Positions 10,696 to 19,863 of a stretch of 64,000 nt of DNA are shown here, piece by piece. Location of the stretch: contig NZ_BJHV01000001.1 in assembly GCF_005405925.1 (NCBI RefSeq), positions 5,642,001-5,706,000 on the forward strand. Reading direction: 5' to 3'. The notes below the pieces were generated by a model that did not search any database, was not told the origin of the DNA, and worked only from the letters and a program-made list of their open reading frames with translations. Positions within the stretch are counted from its first letter, which is position 1; each line of letters starts with the position of its first letter. The stretch is from Streptomyces antimycoticus. GTDB taxonomy: Bacteria > Actinomycetota > Actinomycetes > Streptomycetales > Streptomycetaceae. The translations under genes were made by a program, and so were the position numbers.

Positions 10696-12540
10696 ATGAG
10701 AACCGTGGCAGGTACCGAAGCAGGTGCCCTGGCGGCGCGCGCTCGCGCCCTCGCGGTACTGCGCATCCGGAGCACGGCGCTCGCGGTCGCACTCCTCCCG
10801 GCCGCGGCCGCCGTCGTGCTGCTGGCCGGAAGCGCCACCGGCAGCGTCGGAGGTTCCCAGGACCAGGGCTGGACGGCCCTGCGCTGGGTGGTGACCGGTG
10901 GCGCTCTGCTGGTCCTGCTGCTGGCGGCGGCCGTGGCCGCCGTGGTCGTCCGGGCCAGGCCCGCGCTCACCCCGACGGTGCCCATCGCCGAGGAGACGGC
11001 GCCCGATCTCTACCGGCTGGTGCGCGACCTGGCCGAGCGCCTGGAGGTGCCCGCGCCCTCGGCCATAGCGCTCACCCCCGACTGCGACAGCTGGCTGGAG
11101 GACCGTACGCATCCGGCGCATGCCCAGCGCCGGGAGCATAGGGACCGCGGCGCCCTGGCGGTCGAGGAGCCCCGCTCCGCACGGGGCGCCCCCGCCCCCG
11201 CGAGCGGCGCGGACCGGATCGGGGACCGCGCCGAGCGGCGGGTCCCGCAGGCGCCGGTGCTGGTGATCGGCTCACCGTTCCTGTGGTGGATGCGGGTCGC
11301 CGAGCTGCGCGCCCTGCTGGCCCCGGTGGTGGCGGGCACCGGCCCGTCCGTCCATCCCGACATAGCCTCCGCCCGCCGCTTCGTGCGCGGGCTGGACGCC
11401 GCCGTGGCCGTCGCGGCCCAGGGCGGCGAGCCGTCGTCCGGCCCCGCGCCCGCCCTGGTGGCGGTGGTGCGCCGCCCCGCCTTCGCCTTCGTCGGCTGGG
11501 TCGCCCGGCTGCTGCTGCGCGGCTGCCGGGACCATGCGGCCGAGATGGAGCGCGCGGTCGCCGCGGCCGCCTCCGAGCGGGCCCAGTCGGTCGACTACGG
11601 GCTGCGGATCGTCGCCCAGGAGCAGGTGGGCCTCGCCTACGCGGGCTGGGACCGGCTGCTGACCCGGGTCGCGCTGCCCGCCTGGCGGATGGGCCGCTGG
11701 CCCTCCCGGCTGGACGCGGGCGTGGTCTCGGCGCTCACCGAGCTCTCCCGGCGCGACCGGCTCGCCGAGGGGTTCACCTCCCGGCTGAGCGAGCGCCCGG
11801 CCTGCGACCTCCTGGAGGAGCCCGGGGTGATAGACGAGGCCACCTCGCTGCTGGCCGCCCGCCTCTTCCACGGCGGCCCGCCGGAGCCGGGCCCCGACTG
11901 GTCCCCGGTCGACTGGGGCGCGTATCCGGAAGAGGTCGTGGACCGCAAATGGCGGCAGGAGGCCGCCCGGCTGAACCGGCTCCTGGACGAGCGGGAGGAC
12001 ACCCACGACCTCGTCGGCGCCGCTCGCGCACCGGCCCCCGTGAGCGCGCCCGCGCCGCCCACCCTGGCCCGGGTCATGGACCGGCTCACCGCCACCGCGG
12101 CCGACCCCGCCGACCCCGCCGACGCCCCCGACGGCGGCGCCCCCGGGCTCGCCGCCCGGCTCAGCGTCGAGGTGGCCCGTGAGGAGGCCGCCGCCACCCG
12201 GGCGTACGGCCAGGGCCCCGCGGCGGGGGCGGAGGGGGCCGCCGGCGACCCGTGGATCGACGACTTCGCCCCGGCGTTCCCGCTGCAGCCGCCGCGCACC
12301 GGCCGCGAGCTGCTCGCCGACCACGTCACCGCCATGGTGTGCTGCGCCGCCGTGGACACCGCGGGTGCGGCCCCCGGCCTCGACTGGCTCGACGGGCCCG
12401 CGCTGCTCGTCGGCGGGCGGCGGCGGGCCGATCTGGCCCATCCCGTGCTCAGCCTGGTGGAGGACGGGGACGACGGGCCGCTGCGCGCCTGGCTCGGCGA
12501 GGTGGGAGTCCGTCCGGAAAAGCCCGTCCGGCTGGTGTAG
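10696..12540 (+). CDS. M48-peptidase-like membrane protein lacking the zinc site
   Basis: About 614 residues. Two membrane helices lie near residues 28-50 and 62-85. The following region resembles M48 metallopeptidases: APDLYRLVRDLAERLEVPAPSAIALTPD corresponds to the pre-catalytic segment, VLVIGSPFLWW to the strand before the active site, and AELRALLAPVVAG sits where M48 enzymes have the helix LRAVLAHELGH. The HExxH zinc motif is therefore replaced by APVVA. A later WVARLLLRGCRDHAAEMERAVAAAAS matches the membrane/peptidase tail with its HAAEMEAD-like element. Inference: a catalytically dead relative (pseudoprotease) with a scaffolding or regulatory role. A GTG three bases upstream (10693) is an equally possible start. 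Confidence 0.75.
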   Translation: MRTVAGTEAGALAARARALAVLRIRSTALAVALLPAAAAVVLLAGSATGSVGGSQDQGWTALRWVVTGGALLVLLLAAAVAAVVVRARPALTPTVPIAEETAPDLYRLVRDLAERLEVPAPSAIALTPDCDSWLEDRTHPAHAQRREHRDRGALAVEEPRSARGAPAPASGADRIGDRAERRVPQAPVLVIGSPFLWWMRVAELRALLAPVVAGTGPSVHPDIASARRFVRGLDAAVAVAAQGGEPSSGPAPALVAVVRRPAFAFVGWVARLLLRGCRDHAAEMERAVAAAASERAQSVDYGLRIVAQEQVGLAYAGWDRLLTRVALPAWRMGRWPSRLDAGVVSALTELSRRDRLAEGFTSRLSERPACDLLEEPGVIDEATSLLAARLFHGGPPEPGPDWSPVDWGAYPEEVVDRKWRQEAARLNRLLDEREDTHDLVGAARAPAPVSAPAPPTLARVMDRLTATAADPADPADAPDGGAPGLAARLSVEVAREEAAATRAYGQGPAAGAEGAAGDPWIDDFAPAFPLQPPRTGRELLADHVTAMVCCAAVDTAGAAPGLDWLDGPALLVGGRRRADLAHPVLSLVEDGDDGPLRAWLGEVGVRPEKPVRLV

Positions 12541-12813
12541 GCGCGCATACTGCGCCGGATCCGGTCCTATGTCCAGCCTTGTCGCGCGTTCGGCGTCTGT
12601 TCCGGCAAATTGGCGACTATCGGTGACGGAGTAGGTGCGTAATGTGATGTGCTTGGACCGGTCGCTGTCCGCCCGGCCCACGAGTTCCGGCCCACCGGCC
12701 CGGACCGCCAGACCGGCCCCGCAGCCCGGCCCACAAGGCCGGATCCGCTGCGGTGCGGTGTGCGAGGACAGCGAGGCGAGGCGCCGCCGGGCACGCAGGG
12801 GAGGGGAACAATT

Positions 12814-14313
12814 GTGGGGACGGACCAGATCCGGCGCTGGGAGTCAGGAGCGCTCGCGCACGCGGTGACGGATCCTTTCGGCCAGGGCCCGCTGCCCTGG
12901 CTGCGCGACAGTGAGAACTACTTCGACGACACCGGGCGGGTGGTCCCGTGGTACGTCGATCATGTCCAGCACTCCGGGGCCATCGACCGGGCGACCGGGC
13001 GGGTCCGTGCGAAGGGCCCCGCCAGGATCCCCGGCCCCCGCACCGCAGACGATGTCCACCGGCAGATCAAGGGCTTCCCCTCCGCCTCCGCGGCGGCCCC
13101 CGGCGAGGCCATCGACTTCCGGATCACGGTGGATCCGCCCCAGCAGTTCAGCGTGGACATCTACCGCATCGGCTACTACGAGGGCGCCGGCGCGCTGAAG
13201 ATCACCACCAGCCCCCGGCTGTCCGGGATCGTCCAGCCGCCCCCGCTCACCGCCGACCGCACCGTCTCCTGCCACCACTGGTGGCTGTCCTGGCGGCTGC
13301 AGATCCCCTCGTACTGGAAGCCCGGCGCCTATGTCGCGGTGCTGACCACCGTGGACGGCTACCGCAGCCACATCCCGTTCACCGTCCGCGATCCCCGCCC
13401 CGCCGATCTCCTTCTCGTCCTCCCGGACCTCACCTGGCAGGCGTACAACCTCTACCCGGAGGACGGCCGGACCGGCGCCAGCCTCTACCACGCCTGGGAC
13501 GAGCAGGGAAAACTGCTGGGCGAGTCCGAGGCGGCGATCACCGTCTCCTTCGACCGGCCGTACGCGGGCGCGGGGCTGCCCCTCCATGTGGGCCACGCAT
13601 ACGACTTCATCCGCTGGGCCGAGCGCTACGGCTACGACCTGGCCTACGCCGAGATGAGCGATCTGCACGCGGGCAGGGTCGACCCCACCCGCTACCGGGG
13701 GCTGGTCTTTCCCGGCCACGACGAGTACTGGTCGGCGCCGATGCGCCGCACCGTGGAATCGGCCCGCGACAGCGGCACCTCGCTGGTCTTCCTCTCCGCC
13801 AACACCATGTACTGGCAGGTCGAGCTCACCGCCTCGCCCTCCGGTCCGGACCGGCTGCTGACCTGCCGCAAGCGCCGCGGCCCCGGCCGCTCGGCGCTGT
13901 GGCGGGAGACCGCGCCCGAACAGCAGCTGATCGGCATCCAGTACGCGGGCCGGGTGCCCGAGCCGAGCCCGCTGATCGTGCGCAACGCCGGCCACTGGCT
14001 GTGGGAGGCCACGGGCGCGGAGGAGGGCGATGAGCTGCCCGGCCTGGTCGCGGGCGAGGCCGACCGCTACTTCCCGCGCACGGTCCTGCCCGAGCACCTC
14101 CGCCGCATCCTGCTGGCCCATTCGCCGTACGAGGACACGGAGGGGGTGGTCCGCCACCAGGAGACTTCGCTCTACCGCGCCCCGAGCGGCGCTCTGGTGT
14201 TCGCGTCGGGGACGTTCGCGTGGTCGCCCGCGCTGGATCGTCCGGGGCATACGGATGAGCGGATTCAGCGGGCGACGGCGAATCTGCTGGATCGGATCTG
14301 CAAGCGGGGGTGA
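12814..14313 (+). CDS. N,N-dimethylformamidase beta-subunit-like protein
   Basis: 499 residues. The body matches the large-subunit-like domain of N,N-dimethylformamidases: a beta-sandwich with FRITVDPPQQFSVDIYRIGYYEGAGA, then PDLTWQAYNLYPEDG, LPLHVGHAYDFIRWAERYGYDLAY and GLVFPGHDEYWSAPMRRTVE, with the glutamine-amidotransferase-like C-terminal part. Many actinobacterial members have no proven activity, so amide hydrolysis is only suggested. GTG at 12814 is chosen because GAGGGG lies 7 nt upstream and conservation begins there; a longer frame to 12649 exists. There is no signal peptide. The next gene is convergent and separated by only 12 bp. Confidence 0.78.
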   Translation: MGTDQIRRWESGALAHAVTDPFGQGPLPWLRDSENYFDDTGRVVPWYVDHVQHSGAIDRATGRVRAKGPARIPGPRTADDVHRQIKGFPSASAAAPGEAIDFRITVDPPQQFSVDIYRIGYYEGAGALKITTSPRLSGIVQPPPLTADRTVSCHHWWLSWRLQIPSYWKPGAYVAVLTTVDGYRSHIPFTVRDPRPADLLLVLPDLTWQAYNLYPEDGRTGASLYHAWDEQGKLLGESEAAITVSFDRPYAGAGLPLHVGHAYDFIRWAERYGYDLAYAEMSDLHAGRVDPTRYRGLVFPGHDEYWSAPMRRTVESARDSGTSLVFLSANTMYWQVELTASPSGPDRLLTCRKRRGPGRSALWRETAPEQQLIGIQYAGRVPEPSPLIVRNAGHWLWEATGAEEGDELPGLVAGEADRYFPRTVLPEHLRRILLAHSPYEDTEGVVRHQETSLYRAPSGALVFASGTFAWSPALDRPGHTDERIQRATANLLDRICKRG

Positions 14314-14325
14314 CCGGACACCGGC

Positions 14326-15777
14326 TTACCGCGGCTTCAGGGACGGCGCCGTCCGTACGCCGAAACGATGCCTCAGCGCCGACAGGGCCGCCAGATACCC
14401 GCACATGCCGTGCACCCCCGGCCCCGGCGGAGTCGCCGACGAGCACAGGAAGAGCCCGGGGAGCGGGGTGCGGTACGGATCGAGGCGGGGCACCGGCCGG
14501 GCGAGGCTCTGCCATAGCGTCATGGCGCCCGAGCCGATGTCCCCGCCCACATCGTTGGGGTCGTACGCCTCCAGGTCCCGCCCGGACAGGCCGCGCGCCG
14601 CGAGCACGGTGTCGCCGAAGCCGGGGGCGTAGGTCTCGATCCGGGAGCGGATCAGCGCGACCGGGTCGGTGTCGTCGCCGTTCGGCACATGGGCGTAGGC
14701 CCACACCGGGCGCCTGCCGGGCCGGGCGCGCCCGGGGTCGGTGACGGCCGGGTCGACGAGCAGGACGAACGGCTCCCGGCTGCGCACCCCGCGCGCCGTC
14801 AGGGTCTCCTCCCGGGCCAGCTCGGCGTGGCCGCCGCCCAGGTGCACGGTCCCGGCGCGGCCCACGGCGGGGTCGGCCCACGGGATCGGCTCGCTGACCA
14901 GGAAGTCGGCCTTGGCGGCGGCCGGGCCGTAGCGGAACCGCCGCAGCGCCCGGACATAGCGGTCGGGCAGCCGGCGCCCGGCGATGTCCAGCAGCCCCGG
15001 CACACCGGTGTCGAGCAGCACCGCACGAGCGCCGCCGGCCAGCTCGCCGAGGTCGCCGATCGTGCGCCCGATGTGGAAGGTGCCGCCATGCGCGGTGATG
15101 TCGTCCGCCATGGCCTCGGCGATCCGGGCGCTTCCGCCGCGCGGCAGCGGCCAGCCGGGGCCGTGTGCCAGATGCCCGAGGAGGGCGGCCACCGCGCCCC
15201 CGGCCAGGCTGGGCAGTTCGCCCACGGCATGGGCGGCGACCCCGGTGAGCAGGGCGGGCGCCGCCTCACCGGTGAAACGGGCGGCGCCGAGCCGGGTGCC
15301 GTGGACGAGGATCCGCGAGGCCAGCAGCAGCGGTGCCACCGGATCGCGGGGGAGGGCACGCTGTCCGGAGAGGACGAAGTCGACCACGCCCTCGCTGTGC
15401 CGCAGCAGCGGCGCCATCAGCCGCCGCCAGCGCTCCCCGTCCGGGCCGAGCCCGGCGCAGGTGGCCGCCAGATCGCGGTGGGCGAGCGCGGCGCGGCCGC
15501 CGTCCAGCGGCTGGGCGTAGGAGACCTCGGGCGTCAGCAGCTCCACCCCGCGCGCGGCCAGGTCGAACGCGCGGAAGAAGCGCGAGACGGGCGCCATGGG
15601 GTGGACCGCGGAGCAGATGTCATGGGCGATGTCCGCGTCGAAGAGCGGCTGGCTGCGCAGTCCGCCGCCGATGGTGTCGGCGGCCTCGTACACCTCCACC
15701 CGCAGCCCGGCGCGGGCCAGGGTGACGGCGGCCGCGAGCCCGTTGGGGCCGCTGCCCACGATCGCCGCGTCGGCCAT
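14326..15777 (-). CDS. FAD-dependent oxidoreductase, phytoene desaturase/PYROXD2-like
   Basis: 483 residues. The N-terminal dinucleotide-binding fold carries the FAD signature [20 protein letters not shown] (residues 5-24) followed by the acidic strand end VYEAAD and GGGLRS. The C-terminus has the FAD-binding segment [22 protein letters not shown], typical of CrtI-like and PYROXD2-like proteins. No carotenoid genes are nearby, so the substrate is unknown. The ATG at 15775-15777 is preceded by GGGAGGTGT, a clear ribosome binding site; the longer upstream frame is rejected for that reason. It is divergent from purC with about 214 bp between. Confidence 0.85.
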   Translation of the reverse strand: MADAAIVGSGPNGLAAAVTLARAGLRVEVYEAADTIGGGLRSQPLFDADIAHDICSAVHPMAPVSRFFRAFDLAARGVELLTPEVSYAQPLDGGRAALAHRDLAATCAGLGPDGERWRRLMAPLLRHSEGVVDFVLSGQRALPRDPVAPLLLASRILVHGTRLGAARFTGEAAPALLTGVAAHAVGELPSLAGGAVAALLGHLAHGPGWPLPRGGSARIAEAMADDITAHGGTFHIGRTIGDLGELAGGARAVLLDTGVPGLLDIAGRRLPDRYVRALRRFRYGPAAAKADFLVSEPIPWADPAVGRAGTVHLGGGHAELAREETLTARGVRSREPFVLLVDPAVTDPGRARPGRRPVWAYAHVPNGDDTDPVALIRSRIETYAPGFGDTVLAARGLSGRDLEAYDPNDVGGDIGSGAMTLWQSLARPVPRLDPYRTPLPGLFLCSSATPPGPGVHGMCGYLAALSALRHRFGVRTAPSLKPR

Positions 15778-15991
15778 GCCACACCTCCCATCCGGCCCCC
15801 TCCAGGCCCATCCGGAGCCCTCCTTCGCGCGTCCCGCCGAACGAGTTCCTCCTGCGAGGTGTTCGAACCGGCCGGAAGCGGAACCCGAACCGCCGGGCCC
15901 CGCGGCCCGCGCCCCGCCGCCGGTCACGGCCGCTTCGTGCGGCAGAATCCAGGAGGGCTGGGACAGATGGACAAAAACACCAGGAGGAAGC

Positions 15992-16911
15992 GTGTCCGGA
16001 TTCGTCGAGAAGCCCGAACCGGTCGAGGTTCCGGGCCTTCAGCACCTGCACACCGGCAAGGTGCGCGACCTCTACCGGAACGAGCGCGGTGAGCTCGTCA
16101 TGGTCGCCAGCGACCGGATCTCCGCCTACGACTGGGTCCTGCCGACCGAGATCCCCGAGAAGGGCAAGATCCTCACCCAGCTCTCCCTCTGGTGGTTCGA
16201 CCTGCTCGCCGACCTCGTCCCCAACCACGTCCTGTCCAGCGAGCTGCCCCCGGCGCCCCCGCCGACTGGGAAGGCCGCACCCTGGTGTGCCGGTCGCTGC
16301 GGATGGTCCCGGTCGAATGCGTGGCACGTGGCCATCTGACCGGCTCCGGCCTGGCCGAGTACCGCGAGACCCGTACGGTGTGCGGAATCGCCCTCCCCGA
16401 GGGGCTGACCGACGGCTCGGAGCTGCCCTCCCCGATCTTCACCCCGGCCACCAAGGCCGAGGTCGGCGAGCACGATGAGAACGTGGCGTACGAGGAGGTG
16501 GCCCACCGCATCGGCGCCGAGCCCGCCGCCCAGCTGCGCCAGGCCACCCTCGCCATCTTCAACCGGGCCCGGGAGATCGCCCGAGCCCGCGGGATCATCC
16601 TCGCCGACACCAAGTTCGAGTTCGGCTACGCGGAGGCGACCCTGGGTGCGGAGGGCGCCGAGCCGGTGCTCGCCGACGAGGTGCTGACCCCGGACTCCTC
16701 CCGCTTCTGGCCCGCCGACCAGTGGCAGCCCGGCCGCCCGCAGCCGTCCTTCGACAAGCAGTACGTCCGCGACTGGCTGACCTCCCCGGCCTCCGGCTGG
16801 GACCGCGCCAGTGAGCAGCCGCCGCCCCCGCTCCCGGCGGAGGTCGTCGAGCGGACGCGGGCGAAGTACGCGGAGGCCTACGAGCTGCTGACCGGCACCG
16901 GCTGGAAGTAG
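15992..16911 (+). CDS. purC: phosphoribosylaminoimidazole-succinocarboxamide synthase (frameshifted in this sequence)
   Basis: SAICAR synthetase, 306 residues once one base is restored. It condenses CAIR with aspartate using ATP. Motifs: [10 protein letters not shown] near the N-terminus (nucleotide loop), [14 protein letters not shown], then after the break [60 protein letters not shown] and [10 protein letters not shown]. The frame is lost between ELPP and APADWEGR, in the C5 runs at 16247-16251 or 16256-16260; one extra C restores both sides. The GTG at 15992 has AGGAGG 4 nt upstream. Since nothing else in the window supplies this step, the frameshift is probably a sequence error. Confidence 0.93.
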
Positions 16912-16925
16912 GCCGGAGAACGACC

Positions 16926-16955
16926 AAGGGTCCCGGCCGATCGGCCGGGACCCTT
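16926..16955. terminator. bidirectional terminator, purC / tRNA-Gly
   Basis: A perfect 30-bp palindrome (AAGGGTCCCGGCCGA and its complement) lies between the convergent purC stop and the tRNA-Gly 3' end, ideally placed to stop both transcripts. Confidence 0.8.
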
Positions 16956-16961
16956 GATGCA

Positions 16962-17037
16962 TGGAGCGGACGACGAGGCTCGAACTCGCGACCTCAACCT
17001 TGGCAAGGTTGCGCTCTACCAACTGAGCTACGTCCGC
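16962..17037 (-). tRNA. tRNA-Gly(GCC)
   Basis: 76-nt cloverleaf on the minus strand. Acceptor GCGGACG/CGTCCGC, D-arm GCTCAGTTGGTAGAGC with the GG pair, anticodon loop TTGCCAA on a CAACC/GGTTG stem, T-loop TTCGAGC, encoded CCA. Reads GGC/GGU glycine codons. Confidence 0.95.
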
Positions 17038-17167
17038 CTGCGCCGGACTTTTCCGGTTCGACGCGCCTCTACTATAACCAAACCCTCGACCGGTGAACTA
17101 CCACCCGGGTGTCGAGGCCGCTTCAGGGCGGCCGCGGGGAGCGGCCTCGGGAGCGCTCGGGAGCCGC

Positions 17168-17788
17168 TCAGAGCCAGCCGTGCTCCTGGGCGATCCGCGC
17201 TGCCGCGTGCCGGTTCTCCGCCCCCAGCTTCGCCGCCGCGGCCGACAGATAGTTCCGGACCGTCCCCTGGGAGAGCGCCGCGCGCTGGGCGATCTCCGCG
17301 ATGGAGGCGCCGTCCGCCGCCAGCTCCAGCAGCTCCGCCTCCCGCGCGGTCAGCGGGGAGTCCCCGGCGCTGATCGCGTCGGCGGCCAGACCGGGGTCGA
17401 CATAGCGGGACCCGCCGTGCACCGTGCGGATGATCTCCGCCAGCCGCTGCGCGGAGGTGGTCTTCGGTACGAAGGCGCGGACCCCCGCCTCCAGGGCCCG
17501 CTTGAGGTGACCCGGCCGGCCGTGGCTGGTCACGATCATCGTCCGGCAGTCGGACAGCTCCGACCGGAGCGCCGCGGCCACCGAGACCCCGTCCGACTCC
17601 GGCATCTGGAGGTCCAGCACCGCCACATCGGGCCGGTGCGCCCGCGCCATCGCCAGCGCCTCGGGCCCGGACGCCGCCTCCGCGACCACCAGCAGATCGT
17701 CCTCGAGCGCCAGCAGGGCGGCCAGGGCGCCCCGGATCAGATGCTCGTCGTCGGCCAGCAGCACCCGGATCGCCGCGGTGTCGTTCAC
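17168..17788 (-). CDS. NarL/LuxR-type response regulator
   Basis: 206 residues. Receiver domain (about 8-120): acidic pocket ADDE, phospho-acceptor aspartate in VAVLDLQMPESDG, conserved Thr/Ser in MIVTSH and lysine in FVPKTT. A C-terminal LuxR/GerE helix-turn-helix (about 140-200) has LTAREAELLELAADGASIAEIAQ and GTVRNYLSAAAAKLGAENR. The architecture matches DesR-like regulators normally paired with a membrane histidine kinase. The GTG start at 17788 is preceded by GGGAGGGG. No sensor kinase lies in this window, so the regulator is an orphan locally, wedged between tRNA-Gly genes on the same strand. Confidence 0.9.
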   Translation of the reverse strand: MNDTAAIRVLLADDEHLIRGALAALLALEDDLLVVAEAASGPEALAMARAHRPDVAVLDLQMPESDGVSVAAALRSELSDCRTMIVTSHGRPGHLKRALEAGVRAFVPKTTSAQRLAEIIRTVHGGSRYVDPGLAADAISAGDSPLTAREAELLELAADGASIAEIAQRAALSQGTVRNYLSAAAAKLGAENRHAAARIAQEHGWL

Positions 17789-17917
17789 ACGCCCCTCCCA
17801 GCGGGACCTTCGCGCAGCGGGACCACCCGGACCCGGCACGCCGTCACTTTCCCCCGGCGGCACCGCCGTTCGCTCCCGCCCCCGGCCCCCACCACGGATT
17901 CCGGGGCTGAAAACGCC

Positions 17918-17948
17918 TGAGGCGCCGGTCGATTCGACCGGCGCCTCA
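17918..17948 (-). terminator. terminator downstream of tRNA-Gly genes
   Basis: Near-perfect inverted repeat (TGAGGCGCCGGTCGA and its complement with a 1-nt centre) placed 5 nt after the 3' end of the tRNA-Gly at 17953-18028. Confidence 0.7.
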
Positions 17949-17952
17949 GATC

Positions 17953-18028
17953 TGGAGCGGACGACGAGATTCGAACTCGCGACCCTCACCTTGGCAAGGT
18001 GATGCTCTACCAACTGAGCCACGTCCGC
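17953..18028 (-). tRNA. tRNA-Gly(GCC), second copy
   Basis: 76-nt cloverleaf with CCA encoded. It has the same acceptor and anticodon loop (TTGCCAA) as the copy at 16962-17037 but a different anticodon stem (TCACC/GGTGA). The D-loop GG and T-loop TTCGAAT are canonical. Confidence 0.95.
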
Positions 18029-18108
18029 ATGCCTCCGACCAGCTTTCACCGATCGGCGCGTGCATCACTCTACCTGATCCTCTTCGCAAGAGGGCGATAG
18101 ACGATGAG

Positions 18109-18180
18109 AGCGGGTGACAGGGATCGCACACTGCGCCTCCCCCTTGGAAAGGGGGCGCTCTACTACTGAGCTACACCCGC
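18109..18180 (-). tRNA. aberrant tRNA-Gly(UCC)-like gene
   Basis: 72-nt cloverleaf on the minus strand. The acceptor GCGGGTG/CACCCGC with U73 and the anticodon loop TTTCCAA on a perfect CCCCC/GGGGG stem fit tRNA-Gly(UCC). The elbow is abnormal: the D-loop is AGTAGTA and lacks the G18-G19 pair, and the T-arm (CAGTG-TGCGAT-CCCTG) has a mismatch and a loop starting TGC instead of TTC. No CCA is encoded. It lies 80 nt upstream of a normal tRNA-Gly(GCC) and shares its strand and probably its terminator. It could be a tRNA pseudogene or a tRNA specialised for non-ribosomal use, such as the glycine bridge of peptidoglycan. Confidence 0.55.
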
Positions 18181-18284
18181 ATGGTGTCTTCCTCGGGGTT
18201 TCGGCCTTTCGGCCTCGCCCCTCGGCGTGCTCCAGACTTTAGCGGATCACCCGGGGTGGTGTGCAACTCGGCTGAACGGGTCAG

Positions 18285-18602
18285 TCAGGCCGACTCGTTG
18301 AAGGCTTCGTAGACCTTCTTGGGGATCCGGCCACGCGGAGGCACCTCCATGCCGTGCGACCTGGCCCAGGCGCGCACCGCGGCCGGGTCCGGGGCGACAT
18401 CGGTGCGGCGGTACGTCTTGCCCGAGCGGGCCCGCTTACGGCCGGCCTCCACGTACGGCGCGAGCGCGTCGCGCAGTTTCGACGCATTGGCAGAGTTGAG
18501 GTCGATCTCGTACAACTTGCCGTCGAGTCCGAACGTGACCGTCTCTTCCGCTTGGCCGCCCTCGAGGTCGTCGGAGAGCGTGACTACTACGCGCTGCGCC
18601 AC
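18285..18602 (-). CDS. lsrL: Lsr2-family nucleoid-associated protein LsrL
   Basis: 105 residues. N-terminal oligomerisation domain (AQRVVVTLSDDLEGG, then TVTFGLDGKLYEIDL), flexible basic linker and C-terminal DNA-binding domain with the AT-hook-like PPRGRIP that inserts in the minor groove of AT-rich DNA. Lsr2 proteins silence horizontally acquired AT-rich genes in actinobacteria. Streptomyces have two paralogues; this one is beside purS, the position of lsrL (SCO4076) in S. coelicolor, whereas lsr2 lies elsewhere. The GTG at 18600-18602 has AAGGA upstream. The 300 bp upstream are unusually AT-rich for this genome, so autoregulation is plausible (inference). Confidence 0.9.
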   Translation of the reverse strand: MAQRVVVTLSDDLEGGQAEETVTFGLDGKLYEIDLNSANASKLRDALAPYVEAGRKRARSGKTYRRTDVAPDPAAVRAWARSHGMEVPPRGRIPKKVYEAFNESA

Positions 18603-18905
18603 GGATATCGGTCCTTTCGGGCTGCATCGATGCGTTGACGTGCAAAGATGTCAGCTGTCCAGTTGTGTCCAACAATGCTTTTTCATTTGTACAGCGACTG
18701 GCATTGCATTGTGAACCCCGGTAATTCCATCCGCGTGTCACGCCGCGATCGGGACCATACGTTTTTCCCCGACCTTTCCCCGTCAGTTGCCACCGACGAT
18801 GCTTAAACGTGACCGAACCCTTGCATATCTACTCGCGTAGAATTTTCGCCGGGGTAGGCTTGGGCCACCGCCTTACGCACCAGCACCACACCACCGGGAG
18901 TGCCA
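18603..18905. promoter_or_regulatory. AT-rich divergent region, lsrL / purS
   Basis: A 303-bp gap between divergent lsrL and the purSQL operon. Much of 18640-18860 is far richer in A/T than the flanking genes (for example CAATGCTTTTTCATTTGTAC at about 18671-18690). It must contain both promoters and is a good candidate target for the Lsr2-type protein encoded beside it. No riboswitch structure was recognised. Confidence 0.5.
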
Positions 18906-19190
18906 GTGGCACGCGTCGTAGTCGACGTCATGCTCAAGCCGGAGATCCTCGACCCCCAGGGCCAGGCGGTGCAGCGAGCACTGCCCCGCCTCGGTTTCGA
19001 GGGGATCGCCGATGTCCGTCAGGGCAAGCGCTTTGAACTCGAGGTGGAGGGCCCGGTCGACGATGCCGCCCTCGCCCGTATCCATGAGATCGCCGAGACC
19101 TTCCTGGCGAACACCGTGATCGAGGACTTTTCCGTGAAGGTCGAGGTCGGCGAAGGTGCCGACGCCAGCGCCGTGAAGGCCGAATCGTGA
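18906..19190 (+). CDS. purS: FGAM synthetase subunit PurS
   Basis: 94-residue small subunit of formylglycinamidine ribonucleotide synthase, which bridges PurQ and PurL and helps channel ammonia. The sequence [18 protein letters not shown] and the central [17 protein letters not shown] are family-typical. Two in-frame GTGs exist (18900, 18906). The second is chosen because GGGAG lies 5 nt before it and overlaps the first. The stop overlaps the purQ start by 4 nt (GTGA), so the three subunits are translationally coupled. Confidence 0.93.
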   Translation: MARVVVDVMLKPEILDPQGQAVQRALPRLGFEGIADVRQGKRFELEVEGPVDDAALARIHEIAETFLANTVIEDFSVKVEVGEGADASAVKAES

Positions 19191-19863
19191 CCGCACGCAT
19201 CGGAGTCATCACTTTCCCCGGCACGCTCGACGACCGCGACACCCAGCGCGCGGTGCGCACCGCCGGCCTCGAAGCCGTACCGCTGTGGCACCGTGACAAG
19301 GACCTCAAGCAGGTCGACGCGGTGATCCTGCCGGGCGGCTTCTCCTATGGCGACTATCTGCGGGCCGGAGCGATCTCCCGGTTCTCTCCGGTAATGGAGT
19401 CGGTGATCGACCAGGCGAAGGCCGGTATGCCGGTGCTTGGCATCTGCAATGGCTTCCAGGTTCTCACCGAGACCCATCTCCTCCCCGGTGCGATGCTGCG
19501 GAACAACCATCTGCACTTCATCTGCCGCGATCAGAAGTTGCGAGTGGAAAACGCGGAGACCGCCTGGACGCGCTCATACGAGCAGGGTCAGGAGATCAAC
19601 ATCCCGCTGAAGAACATCGACGGACGCTATGTCGCCGATGAGCGCGTCCTCGATGAACTCGAGGCGGAGGGACGCGTCGTCTTCCGCTATGAGGAGCTCA
19701 ACCCCAACGGCTCGCTCCGCGACATCGCCGGAATCTCCAATGCGGCGGGCAATGTCGTCGGCCTCATGCCCCACCCCGAGCACGCCGTCGAACCGCTGAT
19801 CGGCACCGGTCGCACCGACGGTCTCGGATTCTTCACCTCGATCCTCAAGAGGCTGGTCAGCGC

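Noticed and set aside
18603..18905. Purine riboswitch before purSQL
   Set aside because: No conserved aptamer junction or loop-loop pairing could be recognised.
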